A DNA stretch of 64,000 nucleotides from Haloplanus sp. XH21 (lineage in GTDB: Archaea > Halobacteriota > Halobacteria > Halobacteriales > Haloferacaceae). Below, one piece after another: positions 24,911 through 33,624 of the stretch. Location: NCBI RefSeq assembly GCF_023276355.1, contig NZ_JALLPL010000001.1, forward strand, positions 1,798,001 through 1,862,000, in the 5' to 3' direction. The translations under genes and the position numbers were made by a program. Positions within the stretch are counted from its first letter, which is position 1; each line of letters starts with the position of its first letter. The notes below the pieces were generated by a model. The model saw only the letters and a list, made by a program, of their open reading frames with translations, ran no database searches and was not told the origin of the DNA.

Positions 24911-26107
24911 ATGGTGGGCGACGACGCGACGCGCACACTGACGACGCGGAGAGACGCGATCACGTGCGGTGCGGTCGCCCTGGGAGGTGCACTCACGGGG
25001 TGTCTCGGTGGGGGAGGGTCGGCCACCGAACCGGCCGAGACGACGGGGTCGTACAGCGTGACCATGTCCCCGGCCGGATCAGTGGGGTTCGAGAGCGTGC
25101 CCGAACGCGTCTTCACCGTCTTTCCGCAGTATCTGGACATGGCCGTCGCGCTGGGACGCGGCGACGCCGTCAACACGGTCTACGTCCCCGAGATGTCGGG
25201 GACGACGATGAGCCACTACTACCACCGCCTTGACGGCGTCGATCTGGCGTGGGACGGACTCGTCGACCCCCTGAGCGACGGCCTATCCAAGGAGCACCTG
25301 TACGCGCTCGACAGCGATGTTCACCTCGCGGATCCCGCGTGGGCGTCGACACAGACAAACTGGAGTCGCGAGGACATCGCGGAGATCGCCGACCAGGTCG
25401 CGCCGTGGGTTGGAAACTTCTACAGCGGGACGCAGGCGACGCCTCCGGACGGCTACGACGACTACGACTACTACTCCCTGTGGGACCTGTTCGGGAAGGT
25501 TGCACAGGTCTTCCAGGAGCAGGAGCGCTACGAGGCGCTCGCTCGGGTTCACGACGATCTCGTCTCGACCATCCAGGCCGACCTGCCGCCGGCAGAGGAG
25601 CGCCCGACGGTGGTGCGGTCGACGCTCGCGGCCGACGGATCGAGCTTCTACAGTTACCACCTCAACAAGCCGGGGTACTGGTTGGCCGACACGCGACCGC
25701 TGGGGGCGCACGACCCGTTCGACGACGCCGACTGGGGCGGTCTATGGGGGACCGTCGATTACGAGACGATGCTCGAGGCGGATCCCGACGTCTTCCTCCA
25801 CCTGTGGGGGCTGACGCCGAACTACCAGATGGACGAGGTCCGGCAGTCGCTGGAGAGCCACGAGGTCGGCAGCCAGCTCGCTGCCGTCGAGAACGACCGC
25901 GTCTATCCCGCCGGGATGCGTTACCAGGGGCCGATCATGAACCTGTTCCAGATCGAAATGGGGGCGAAACAGCTCTACCCCGACCGGTTCGGGGCGTGGC
26001 CGGGCTACGAGGACGGCGATCACTACCCGGAACTTCCCGAAGACGAGCAGTTGTTCGATCGCCAGCGGGTTGCGGACATCGTCACCGGGAGGGCGGAGGG
26101 CGAATGA
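24911..26107 (+). CDS. Second iron-type ABC substrate-binding lipoprotein
   Basis: The 398-aa product has a Tat signal (TTRRDAITCGA), a lipobox ending at Cys31 (LTGC), and a FecB-like binding fold: MSPAGSVGFESVPERVF, YETMLEADPDVFLHLWG, and a final VYPAGMRYQGPIMN. It is paralogous to the first binding protein in the cluster, sharing the DGLSKEHLYALDSDVH-like and NRVYPAG-like segments, but no permease or ATPase accompanies it, so it may feed the same transporter. Control by the iron boxes in front of it is strongly suggested. Confidence 0.86.
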   Translation: MVGDDATRTLTTRRDAITCGAVALGGALTGCLGGGGSATEPAETTGSYSVTMSPAGSVGFESVPERVFTVFPQYLDMAVALGRGDAVNTVYVPEMSGTTMSHYYHRLDGVDLAWDGLVDPLSDGLSKEHLYALDSDVHLADPAWASTQTNWSREDIAEIADQVAPWVGNFYSGTQATPPDGYDDYDYYSLWDLFGKVAQVFQEQERYEALARVHDDLVSTIQADLPPAEERPTVVRSTLAADGSSFYSYHLNKPGYWLADTRPLGAHDPFDDADWGGLWGTVDYETMLEADPDVFLHLWGLTPNYQMDEVRQSLESHEVGSQLAAVENDRVYPAGMRYQGPIMNLFQIEMGAKQLYPDRFGAWPGYEDGDHYPELPEDEQLFDRQRVADIVTGRAEGE

Positions 26108-26170
26108 CGGGCGCCCCGTCCGGAATCGCCTCGAACGAGCGCCCCGCCGCACCGCCACGCACCGGCTGAG

Positions 26171-26956
26171 ATGGCCGTCGAGACACACGTCGACCAGGCC
26201 CGGTCGCGCGTCAACGCGGAACGGGCGGCGGTCGTGGCCAAGCGCGACGCGTTCGAGACGTTCCGCGACCGGGTGGCGGGGATCGCACCCGAGCCGACGC
26301 CGTCGCTCTCGTCGGGCATCTCGACGACGGCCGGCGCCGTCCACGGGGAGTCCAGTACCGACGACCGCTGTCGAACGGTTCGGACGGCCTTCGCCGAGAC
26401 CGTCCGCCCGCACAGCGTCGACGACGCGGCCGACGCCGAACCTCTGCTCGCGACCATCCGGGCCGAGTTCACGGATTCGATCGCCGTCGCGCTCGCCCCG
26501 ACGACTGCGCCGCCGTTCTCGGCGGAACTCAAGCGGGCCATCGTCGCCGAAACCACTGCCCGGCAGGCCGAAATCGAGACGCTGGATCGGGCGCTCGAGC
26601 GGGAGCGCGCGCAGCTCGATGACGCCGGAACGGTCCTCTGGACGGTCACCGACTGGATCGCCGACGCGAACGAGACGCCGCTGTCGGCGCTGGGGTTCGA
26701 CACGCTCCGGAAGCGACACGAGACACTCGCGGCACACCGCGATCGGTGTGCGGACCTCACCGAGCAGCGGCAGGCGTTCCTCCGAGAGACGACGACCGGG
26801 GACGCCGGCGCCGAGATCCACCACCGCGACCTCGTTCCGTATCTCTACGGGGAGTCTCCGGTCGACTATCCGGTCCTGACGACGGCCACGCGTCTGGACG
26901 ATGTCTGTGCCGCGTGTCAGCGAACCGTCCGCGACCATCTGGTACGGAGGGCCTGA
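26171..26956 (+). CDS. Haloarchaeal DUF7260-like helical protein
   Basis: This 261-aa soluble, mostly helical protein resembles a haloarchaeal family I recall as DUF7260, with a C-terminal signature HHRDLVPYLYGESPVDYPVL followed by a short C-x2-C pair (CAACQ). No catalytic motif or membrane segment is seen. The N-terminal half is predicted coiled coil (ERAAVVAKRDAFETF). It lies between the second binding protein and the DtxR-like regulator on the same strand, with a 63-base gap before it and 7 bases after it. Any role in iron metabolism is guilt by association. Confidence 0.6.
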   Translation: MAVETHVDQARSRVNAERAAVVAKRDAFETFRDRVAGIAPEPTPSLSSGISTTAGAVHGESSTDDRCRTVRTAFAETVRPHSVDDAADAEPLLATIRAEFTDSIAVALAPTTAPPFSAELKRAIVAETTARQAEIETLDRALERERAQLDDAGTVLWTVTDWIADANETPLSALGFDTLRKRHETLAAHRDRCADLTEQRQAFLRETTTGDAGAEIHHRDLVPYLYGESPVDYPVLTTATRLDDVCAACQRTVRDHLVRRA

Positions 26957-26963
26957 CCGGACG

Positions 26964-27359
26964 ATGAGCGGGGCGTCCGAGTATCTCCTCGTCCTCTACA
27001 TCGCCGAGCAAGGGGCGGGGGCACCCGTCCCACCGGGTGATGTCGCCGAGGCGGTCGGTCGCTCCCCGTCCGCGACGACGGAGATGCTCCAGCGACTCGC
27101 CGAGCAGGGCCTCGTCACGCACGAACCGTACGAGGGGGCGACCCTGACTGCCGACGGACGGGCGAGAGCCGAGGAGATCCACGGGACGTACACCACCCTC
27201 TCGCGGTTCTTCGGGGAGGTGCTCGATCTGGACGACCCCGAGGATGCCGCGATGTCGGTGGCCGGGAACATCAGCCCCGCTGTGGCAAACCGGCTCGCCG
27301 CGACCCTCCTCGATGGGGATCCCATGCAGAGTCGGCTGTCGAACGGGGAACAGTCGTGA
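26964..27359 (+). CDS. DtxR-like regulator lacking usual metal ligands
   Basis: The 131-aa product has the DtxR-family N-terminal winged helix: SEYLLVLYIAEQG, then DVAEAVGRSPSATTEMLQRLAEQGLVTHEPYEGATLTADG. The dimerisation domain is present but short (LSRFFGEVLDLDDPEDAA to ISPAVANRL). In typical DtxR/IdeR the segment here carries E-A-C-x2-E-H metal ligands and an R-H-R-x-L-E helix; this protein has AAMSVAGNIS and GTYTTLSRF instead, so canonical metal-site residues are missing. There is no SH3-like third domain. It is the obvious candidate to bind the TTTAGG-N4-CCTAAA sites in the cluster, but may use a different signal or partner. Confidence 0.78.
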   Translation: MSGASEYLLVLYIAEQGAGAPVPPGDVAEAVGRSPSATTEMLQRLAEQGLVTHEPYEGATLTADGRARAEEIHGTYTTLSRFFGEVLDLDDPEDAAMSVAGNISPAVANRLAATLLDGDPMQSRLSNGEQS

Positions 27360-27420
27360 TCGCCGCCCCGCTGCGGACGGATCGAAAAAGAGGCGTTCGA
27401 GGCCGACGACGACACGATCG

Positions 27421-27708
27421 ATGACGGAGTCAGAGACCACCGACCGAACGACGATTCGCACCGGCCGCGAGTTCGAACAGGAGTACCGTCTCGACGCGAG
27501 CGAAGCCGGCGATTTTCTGATCGACCTCGGCGAGCAACTCCGTGACGGCGACGAACTGACCCTCGTCGAGGAGGAGTGGGAACTCCCCTTCGCCTTCGGT
27601 GAGCCGGTCGACCTCGACATCGACTTCGACGGCGTCGGCGAGCCGACCCTGGAAATCGAAGTCGAACTTCCCGGTCGAACCGACGAAAAAGCGCCCGATA
27701 TCGCGTAG
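27421..27708 (+). CDS. amphi-Trp domain protein
   Basis: The 95-aa acidic protein has the pattern of the amphi-Trp domain: RTGREFEQEYRLDASEAGDF, LIDLGEQLRDGDELTL and a closing WELPFAFGEPVDLDI-like segment with alternating hydrophobic residues. These small proteins are common in haloarchaea and bacteria. Function is unknown. The gene lies 61 bases after the DtxR-like gene, and its stop ends one base before the convergent Dps gene's stop codon, so the two transcripts probably overlap at their 3' ends. Confidence 0.75.
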   Translation: MTESETTDRTTIRTGREFEQEYRLDASEAGDFLIDLGEQLRDGDELTLVEEEWELPFAFGEPVDLDIDFDGVGEPTLEIEVELPGRTDEKAPDIA

Positions 27709-27709
27709 A

Positions 27710-28255
27710 TTAGTTCGACGCGGAGTCGAGGACGAGCGTGTCGTCCTCGAGGTAGTGGTGGAAGACGTGGGCATGGTCCTCGATGCCTTCGAGCTGCTCG
27801 CGCAGCATCTGGGCGGTCGCGTGGTCGCCGAGACCCTCCGCGAGCTCGATGTGTTCGCGGTAGCTCTCGATGATGTCGCCGTACATCTCGAGGTCGTTCG
27901 CCAGCGAGGTTCGGATGTCGTAGACATCCTCGTTTTCGGGGTCGACGGTAGCCACCTCGGAGAGGGTAGCCATGTTCGCGTGGGGAACGCCGCCGAGCGC
28001 CTGGAGCCGCTCGGCGAGTTCGTCGGCCGCGGCCTCGACTGCCTCGTACGCCTCCTGCAGGAAGACGTGGATGTCGCGGAACTCCGCGCCCTCGACGTTC
28101 CAGTGGTGCTTGTGGAGCTGATGGTACAGCACGTACGCGTCCGCGAGGTCCGTGTTCAGCGCCTCGATGATCCGCGCCGTCTTCTCCTCTTCGAGTCGGA
28201 CCGGGTTCTCGCCAACCGTGCCTGCTTCCTGACGAACCGTCTTGTGAGTGTTCAT
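27710..28255 (-). CDS. dpsA: DpsA ferritin-like DNA protection protein
   Basis: The 181-aa protein is a Dps-family ferritin. The helices carry the ferroxidase-site residues of the family: HKHHWNVEG near residue 52, and FLQEAYEAVEAAADELAERL about 15 residues later. Dps forms a 12-subunit shell that oxidises and stores iron and protects DNA during starvation and oxidative stress. A short N-terminal extension (NTHKTVRQEAG) is typical of halobacterial DpsA. A TATA box (AAGTTATAAG on the minus strand, about 28283-28292) gives a leaderless start, with a degenerate iron box further upstream. Confidence 0.95.
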   Translation of the reverse strand: MNTHKTVRQEAGTVGENPVRLEEEKTARIIEALNTDLADAYVLYHQLHKHHWNVEGAEFRDIHVFLQEAYEAVEAAADELAERLQALGGVPHANMATLSEVATVDPENEDVYDIRTSLANDLEMYGDIIESYREHIELAEGLGDHATAQMLREQLEGIEDHAHVFHHYLEDDTLVLDSASN

Positions 28256-28310
28256 TGCGTTTCATACGACGCTCGCCATCCCCTTATAACTTTTCAATAA
28301 TCGTACAATT

Positions 28311-28326
28311 TTTCGCACGGCCTAAA
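28311..28326. promoter_or_regulatory. Degenerate iron-box upstream of dpsA
   Basis: TTTCGCACGGCCTAAA matches one arm of the TTTAGG-N4-CCTAAA operator exactly and the outer TTT of the other. It lies about 30 bases upstream of the dpsA TATA box, a position that suits activation rather than repression. No second site at 36 bases is seen. Confidence 0.45.
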
Positions 28327-28555
28327 ATCGGAGATAATAGCACATTTTCCCGTTCTATGCGGTTATTCCTGCTAATCGGTGTTTCCGCAGTCTCAGATCA
28401 TATCAGTATTAATATATAATACAGATCCGTAAGTGACGGGCCGATCATCGTGTCGAATCCCCATTTCTGCGGGGAGAGCGAGTGTTCGTCGACAGGACGG
28501 TGGATCACCGGGACCGACCGCGGGATATTTAGTATTACACGGTCATTTCACGGCC
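28327..28555. promoter_or_regulatory. AT-rich intergenic region with palindrome and TATA box
   Basis: The region between dpsA and the surface-protein gene is AT-rich for this genome. It contains a perfect inverted repeat GTATTA-ATATA-TAATAC at 28406-28422 and, nearer the gene, a TATA box GATATTTAG at 28524-28532 that suits a leaderless start at 28556. No gene is supported in between; a GTG-initiated frame at 28450 would be 98 aa but crosses into the surface-protein gene out of frame. Confidence 0.5.
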
Positions 28556-30052
28556 ATGCGACAATCGGTCCTCGCCGGCTTCGGTGTGTTTCTGCTCTGT
28601 ATAGCGGCGCTCGGCGCTCCGCTAGCAGGGGCGAACGGAGAGTACGATGTCACCACGGATCGAGGGATCGACGTCCCCGACCGGACGGTCGAACAGGGTG
28701 GCGACACCTTCACGATCACCACGATCTCACGGGGCGACCCCGGTGATTCGGTTTCGGTGACTGCGAACGCCCCCGAGGGGACCGATATCACGCTCTATCT
28801 CTACAACAGCGATCAGGCTATCGTCGACGCCCGCGAGGGGACCGGGACCACGACGTTCGAGTTCGCCCTCGAGAACGACAGCGGGGCCGGATACGAGTCC
28901 GGAACCTACGCCTTCATGCTCCAGCAGGACGGCTCGCGCGAAGCGGTCCACCCGCTCGTGGTCCGGGGCTACTCGACGGCCGTGAACGTTCCGGGATCGG
29001 CCACGGCGGGTGAGGACGTGTCTATCTCCGCCACCATCGAGAAACTCCGCGGGCAGGACCGAGAACGCGTCGAGATAGCAGTCGCGAACGAGGGGACGAC
29101 GGTCCGTGAGACGGCGACCGAAGACGGCTCGGGGACGTACAGCGCCACGGTCGACACGAGCGAGCTCTCGCCCGGAACGTACGACGTGTACGCGACCGTT
29201 CGCGGCTCGGAACAGGCGCTCGGTCAGAACGAGATCCTCGGACTGGGCGACCCGCAGACGCTCACCATCGAAGAGGCGGAGACATCGAACGGCGGTGGTG
29301 GCGGAGGCGGAGGCGGCGGTGGCGGAGGCGGCAGTAGCGGCGAAAGCGACACCGCGGAGCCGGACGACACGTCGGACGAGACGACGCCCGCCGAGGACCA
29401 AGCACGGAACGTCGCGGAGTCGGTGACCAAGGGGATCGTCGACGAGGACGCCGAGTCACAGGGCGTGAGCGTCGAGATCGACACCGAGACGCTGACCGAA
29501 ATCACGTTCTCCGACGGGGCGGTGCAGGCGACCGGGGATCTCACAGTCGAACGCCACGCCTCGCCGTCATCGACGTTCACCCAGCAGTTCGGCGACTCGG
29601 ACGTCGTGACATCAGTGAACATCGAGGTGCCGCCAGCGGCGGCGGACAGCCCCGCAACGCTGCGGTTCACGCTGAGTGAGGAATCCCTCGGTGATCGGAA
29701 CCCCGAGAACATCGGCGTCGTGCGGGCCGTCGACGGCGGGCTACAGCTGATCCCGACAGAGGTCGAATCGACCGACACGGGCGTCGTCGTCACGGCCGAG
29801 ACACCCGGGTTCTCGGAGTTTGCCGTCGTAACCGTCGAGCCGGATTCACAGGATACGAGCGGGACGGCGACGGCCGACGCGACATCGACGCCAGACGCGA
29901 CGGCGACCGACGGCGGGGCGCTCACGCCGAACACGCAGACGGGGACCGCCGACGGGACGGCGACGAGCGGTGACGGCTCGACACGTATCGTTCAGGTCGT
30001 CGTCGCGACGCTCCTGCTCGTGATCGTCGGCGCGCGGCGATACCGGGTCTGA
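28556..30052 (+). CDS. Surface protein with poly-Gly linker and PGF-pre-PGF-like domain
   Basis: The 498-aa product has a signal peptide (hydrophobic residues 4-24), beta-rich Ig-like domains, then a run of 14 glycines near residue 247 and an acidic linker. The second half resembles the PGF-pre-PGF domain (VNIEVPPAA, IGVVRAVDGGLQLIPTEVES, ETPGFSEFAVVTV). The C-terminus is a Thr-rich stretch, a membrane span (IVQVVVATLLLVIVG) and a basic tail, with no clear PGF motif. ATG 28556 is supported by the TATA box 28 bases upstream and by the signal peptide; the frame continues open to 28433. It heads a MoxR/DUF58 cluster. Confidence 0.78.
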   Translation: MRQSVLAGFGVFLLCIAALGAPLAGANGEYDVTTDRGIDVPDRTVEQGGDTFTITTISRGDPGDSVSVTANAPEGTDITLYLYNSDQAIVDAREGTGTTTFEFALENDSGAGYESGTYAFMLQQDGSREAVHPLVVRGYSTAVNVPGSATAGEDVSISATIEKLRGQDRERVEIAVANEGTTVRETATEDGSGTYSATVDTSELSPGTYDVYATVRGSEQALGQNEILGLGDPQTLTIEEAETSNGGGGGGGGGGGGGGSSGESDTAEPDDTSDETTPAEDQARNVAESVTKGIVDEDAESQGVSVEIDTETLTEITFSDGAVQATGDLTVERHASPSSTFTQQFGDSDVVTSVNIEVPPAAADSPATLRFTLSEESLGDRNPENIGVVRAVDGGLQLIPTEVESTDTGVVVTAETPGFSEFAVVTVEPDSQDTSGTATADATSTPDATATDGGALTPNTQTGTADGTATSGDGSTRIVQVVVATLLLVIVGARRYRV

Positions 30053-30059
30053 TTCCAGC

Positions 30060-31160
30060 ATGCGGCTCTCCGTCCTCGGACGCACGCTGTCCATCGGCGC
30101 GCCTCAGGCCGTTCTCGCGGGGTTGTCGCTCGCGTTCGTCGTCGCCCTCGTGACGGCCGGCGTGACGGCCACAGCGCCGTTCGCCGCGTACAACGCCGAC
30201 TGGACGGGAACGGCCGACCTGCGAGCGTTGGCCGACGAGGGCGACCGGAGCGTGTTCGTCGTGTCGAACGCGATGCTCCCGGCCGAAACGCGGCCCAACG
30301 AGACGGTGCTGCTGTTGCTCGGCGTCGGTGAACTGACGCCCGAGACACGAGGTGACGTGGAACAGTTCGTCGAACGGGGCGGGACGCTCGTCGTCACCGC
30401 GGACGCCGATACGAACAGCACCCCCCTGCTGGAGACGGTCGGAGCGACCGCCCGAATCCAGGACGGCCCGCTCCGCGATCCCCGAGAGTACTACCGGTCG
30501 CCCGCGCTCCCGATAGCCGAGCCGACCGAAAACGCCGAACTGCCGAACGGCTCCGGTATCATCCTCAATCACGCGGGCGTCGTCGACCCCGGTGGGGCGA
30601 CGGTCCTCGCGCGGACCTCCGAGTTCGCGTACATCGACACGAACCGAAACGGGGAGTTCGACAGCACCGAATCACTCGGCTCGCGCCCCGTCCTGACGAC
30701 CGAACGGGTGGCCGACGGGCGCGTGGTCGTCCTCAGCGATTCGAGCGTGTTCGTCAACGCGATGCTGGACCGACCGGGGAACGAAGCGCTCGCCACAGCG
30801 CTTCTCGCGGACCACGAACGCGTCGTGCTCTCCAGTGACGGAGCGGCGCCCGTCCCGCCGGTCGCCAACGCCCTCCTCGTCCTGCGTCGGAGTCCGGGGC
30901 TTCAGATGGTGACGCTCGTCGGCCTCCTCGGGACAGTCGTGGCATCGCGGCGGTATCTCGAACGCGGCGAGGCGTTCGGCGAACGCGATCCGACCGGTGA
31001 CATCGGGCAACCGGGTGAATCAGGCGACGATTCGACGCCGTCGGAGCGGGTCGAGGGGTTCGTCGCCGTGCTCCGACAGGACCATCCGGAGTGGGACCGC
31101 GGACGGCTCGAACGCGTCGTGCGCGCAGCGATCGATCGAGAGGATTCCAACGATGAGTGA
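30060..31160 (+). CDS. DUF4350 domain membrane protein
   Basis: The 366-aa protein has an N-terminal membrane span, an extracytoplasmic DUF4350 domain of the type VETPGTLVVTADAD (here FVERGGTLVVTADADTN near residue 105) with a glutamine amidotransferase-like fold, a second span near residue 280 (MVTLVGLLGTVVA) and a cytoplasmic tail ending in an acidic helix that resembles DUF4129-type tails. The gene overlaps the MoxR gene by 8 bases. In haloarchaea DUF4350, MoxR, DUF58 and DUF4129 genes travel together; the cluster probably builds or remodels surface proteins. Confidence 0.82.
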   Translation: MRLSVLGRTLSIGAPQAVLAGLSLAFVVALVTAGVTATAPFAAYNADWTGTADLRALADEGDRSVFVVSNAMLPAETRPNETVLLLLGVGELTPETRGDVEQFVERGGTLVVTADADTNSTPLLETVGATARIQDGPLRDPREYYRSPALPIAEPTENAELPNGSGIILNHAGVVDPGGATVLARTSEFAYIDTNRNGEFDSTESLGSRPVLTTERVADGRVVVLSDSSVFVNAMLDRPGNEALATALLADHERVVLSSDGAAPVPPVANALLVLRRSPGLQMVTLVGLLGTVVASRRYLERGEAFGERDPTGDIGQPGESGDDSTPSERVEGFVAVLRQDHPEWDRGRLERVVRAAIDREDSNDE

Positions 31161-32151
31161 CACTGACCCCGTCGAGACGCCGCGTACCGTGTACACAGAC
31201 ATTCGAGACGCCGTCGAATCGGTGCTGATCGGGAACGATCCGATCATCCGCGGGTTGACGATCTCCCTCCTGACAGGCGGGCACGTCCTGATCGAAGGGG
31301 TTCCCGGCGTGGGAAAGACTACCGGAGCACGGCTGTTCGCCCGAGCGACGGGCCTCGATTACGGCCGGATCCAGATGACGCCCGACGTCCTCCCGGCGGA
31401 CATCACCGGCACGGAGGTCTACCGGGAACACACGGGCGAGTTCGACCTGCAGCGCGGGCCGATATTCGCGAACGTGGTCGTCGCCGACGAGATCAATCGC
31501 GCGACGCCGAAGACCCAGAGCGCGCTGCTCGAAGCCATGCAGGAACGGACCGTCACGATCGGCGGAGACACGCTCTCGCTCCCCGATCCGTTCCTCGTCA
31601 TCGCCACCCAGAACCCCATCGAGTACGAGGGAACGTTCTCGCTCCCGGAGGCCCAGCGCGACCGGTTCCAGTTCAAACTGATCGCCGGGATCCCCGACCG
31701 GGACGACGAGACTGAACTACTCGACCGCTTCGACGAGCATCCTGATCTCGGCGCGGACGACATCGATCAGGCCGTCACCCGGGAGCAACTCGCTAGCGCG
31801 AGCAGAGCCGTCGAGGAGGTCTACGTCGCGCCGGAGATCAAGGAGTACATCCTTGATCTCGTGGACGGCACGCGAACCACCGACCAGTTGGCACACGGCG
31901 CCTCGCCGCGCGCCGCGCTGGATCTGCTCCAAGCGGCCAAAGGCAACGCCGCGCTCGAGGGGCGCGACTACGCGATTCCGGACGATGTCAAGTCCCTCGC
32001 GCTGATGACGCTCGGGCACCGGCTCGTGCTCAGCACCGACGCCGAACTTAGCGAACGGTCGGCGCGCGACATCATCCAGTCCGTGATCGACGACACCAGC
32101 GTGCCCTCAGTCGATACCGGTTTCGAACCCAGCGCGGTGGCCGACGACTAG
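31153..32151 (+). CDS. moxR: MoxR-family AAA+ ATPase
   Basis: The 332-aa ATPase has Walker A GVPGVGKTT near residue 48, Walker B VVVADEINRA near residue 112, sensor-1 IATQNPIEYEGTF and arginine-finger region EAQRDRFQFKL, which identify the MoxR/RavA group. MoxR proteins are chaperone-like ATPases that assemble or activate partner complexes, often with von Willebrand or DUF58 proteins. A DUF58 gene lies 1.5 kb downstream on the opposite strand. The start overlaps the end of the DUF4350 gene. Its TAG stop shares the CTAG at 32148-32151 with the stop of the convergent gene. Confidence 0.93.
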   Translation: MSDTDPVETPRTVYTDIRDAVESVLIGNDPIIRGLTISLLTGGHVLIEGVPGVGKTTGARLFARATGLDYGRIQMTPDVLPADITGTEVYREHTGEFDLQRGPIFANVVVADEINRATPKTQSALLEAMQERTVTIGGDTLSLPDPFLVIATQNPIEYEGTFSLPEAQRDRFQFKLIAGIPDRDDETELLDRFDEHPDLGADDIDQAVTREQLASASRAVEEVYVAPEIKEYILDLVDGTRTTDQLAHGASPRAALDLLQAAKGNAALEGRDYAIPDDVKSLALMTLGHRLVLSTDAELSERSARDIIQSVIDDTSVPSVDTGFEPSAVADD

Positions 32152-33074
32152 GCGTCGGACTCTGCGCGCCGTGACTCGTCCCATTCGAGGGCGAGACGGT
32201 ACGTCCCCCCCTCCGACGTAGCGCGTTCGGCGATTTCGACGGGGGCGTCGAGGCCCTTCGCCACGCCCGCGCTCACGAACGAGGTGAGCGGGTCGTCGAC
32301 CGTCCCCGGTTCGAACGCTGGCTCTTCGATCACGACCGCTAGACGCGTCGTCTCACTCGCGTCGGCCGTCGCTGTCGAGGGGTCGATACCGTCGTTCGTG
32401 ACCGATGTACGTTCGGTTCGCACCGCGTCCGCGAGTTCGAACTGTTCGGTGAGGCCGTCGGCCAACTGCTCGGCGAGGCGGTCGATATCCGACGGGAGCG
32501 GCCGGTCGAGCGTTCGTTCGAACTCCCGAAGCAGGGTGCCGCCGGTCGGAACGGCGAACAGCCCCCGCGACCGACGGTTCTCCGGAGCGGCGATACCGGG
32601 CGACGGCGACGGCGGGAGTTCGTACGCTGCGGCTTGCGGAACGAACAGGAGGACATCCGCCGCCTGCGCGTCGTGACCGTCGGTGAGCGGGACGTACACG
32701 TGTGCCTCCTGTAGTCCGAGGTCGGCGATCAGGGCGTGCAGCGTCGCGCCGTGTGCCGCGGCGACGCGTTCGCTGACACGCGCAGCCACGAACCGCTCCG
32801 GCGTCAGATAGTACGTGAGTAGACCGGCGAACAGCCCCGTCGCGCCGAGGGCAAACAGGACGCCCCTGGTGTTCGGGAACAGTACCGCTGCGCTGACCCC
32901 CAGGGCGCCGAGGAGATATAGGCCGACGGCGGTGCGTCGGTACCGGGTCCGCTGGGTCGCCGCGTACGCCCGGCGCAAGCGTCGGTTCTCCGCCCGCAAC
33001 TGCTCCAGTTGAGCGAGCAGTTCCTCGGCGGATCGATCCTCGTCTCCCCGCGCCGTCTCGTCGACGCGACTCAC
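32148..33074 (-). CDS. Haloarchaeal membrane protein of the MoxR cluster (DUF7982-like)
   Basis: Starting from GTG at 33074, the 308-aa product has an N-terminal coiled coil (ELLAQLEQLRAENRRLRRAY), two membrane spans (about residues 53-95), and a cytoplasmic or extracytoplasmic alpha/beta domain. I recall this type in haloarchaeal MoxR/DUF58 clusters as DUF7982. The longer frame to 33455 overlaps the neighbouring gene almost fully and lacks any signal, so the short form is preferred. The GTG overlaps the stop of the 183-aa gene upstream (GTGA), which couples their translation. Function unknown. Confidence 0.7.
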   Translation of the reverse strand: MSRVDETARGDEDRSAEELLAQLEQLRAENRRLRRAYAATQRTRYRRTAVGLYLLGALGVSAAVLFPNTRGVLFALGATGLFAGLLTYYLTPERFVAARVSERVAAAHGATLHALIADLGLQEAHVYVPLTDGHDAQAADVLLFVPQAAAYELPPSPSPGIAAPENRRSRGLFAVPTGGTLLREFERTLDRPLPSDIDRLAEQLADGLTEQFELADAVRTERTSVTNDGIDPSTATADASETTRLAVVIEEPAFEPGTVDDPLTSFVSAGVAKGLDAPVEIAERATSEGGTYRLALEWDESRRAESDA

Positions 33075-33622
33075 GACTCGCCCTCCTCGCCCGCCGTCCG
33101 CACGGTAACGGTTCGAGACAGGACACCGCTGAGAAAGAGGACGAGCCCGCTGGAGACGGCGGTGGTGGCGTAGATCGATAGCGCTTCGAGGTGGGCGATA
33201 GCGAGCACGCTGGCGAAGACGGCGACGACGAGGAGGCTCCCGATTCCGAGCGCTCGCGTCGGCCGGCGGGCGGTCACGACGGGTTCGAAAGCGAGTCCGG
33301 CGACGCCGGCACCGAGGAGACCGACGCCGACGACGGGCGACGGGAACGTCGTCTGGGTCCCGGCGAACACCGTCGACACCGTCGCTGGCTCCGTGAATCC
33401 GGTGATGCCGATCGTTCCGACGGCGATGGCCGCAGGCGTCGATCCGAGCAGCCACAGTAGCGACGCCACGACGCCGACGATGATCGCGGGCCGTCCACCC
33501 AACGCGGAGCCGCCGGCGACGACGAGGGCGACGCCGACACCCCCGAGGAGCGTCCGCTCTCGAAGCCCGTTCCGTAACCGGTCGCGCACTGCGCCGTCAC
33601 GTCGCTGTGTTCGTGTGCTCAT
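33071..33622 (-). CDS. Six-span haloarchaeal membrane protein of the MoxR cluster (DUF7519-like)
   Basis: The 183-aa product is almost all membrane-spanning, with about six hydrophobic segments and small residues, and a short basic N-terminus. No catalytic motif is visible. The family resembles one I recall as DUF7519, found with MoxR and DUF58 genes in haloarchaea. It ends 2 bases inside the next gene's GTG, and its start lies 2 bases after the DUF58 stop, so the three minus-strand genes are one operon. Confidence 0.66.
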   Translation of the reverse strand: MSTRTQRRDGAVRDRLRNGLRERTLLGGVGVALVVAGGSALGGRPAIIVGVVASLLWLLGSTPAAIAVGTIGITGFTEPATVSTVFAGTQTTFPSPVVGVGLLGAGVAGLAFEPVVTARRPTRALGIGSLLVVAVFASVLAIAHLEALSIYATTAVSSGLVLFLSGVLSRTVTVRTAGEEGES

Positions 33623-33624
33623 CG

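Noticed and set aside
28433-28555. Longer start of the surface protein
   Set aside because: The extension precedes the signal peptide and lies in the promoter region; the ATG at 28556 fits the TATA box.
32353-33126. Minus-strand Arg-rich frames overlapping the MoxR-cluster membrane genes
   Set aside because: They are high-GC shadow frames with no hydrophobic or domain pattern.
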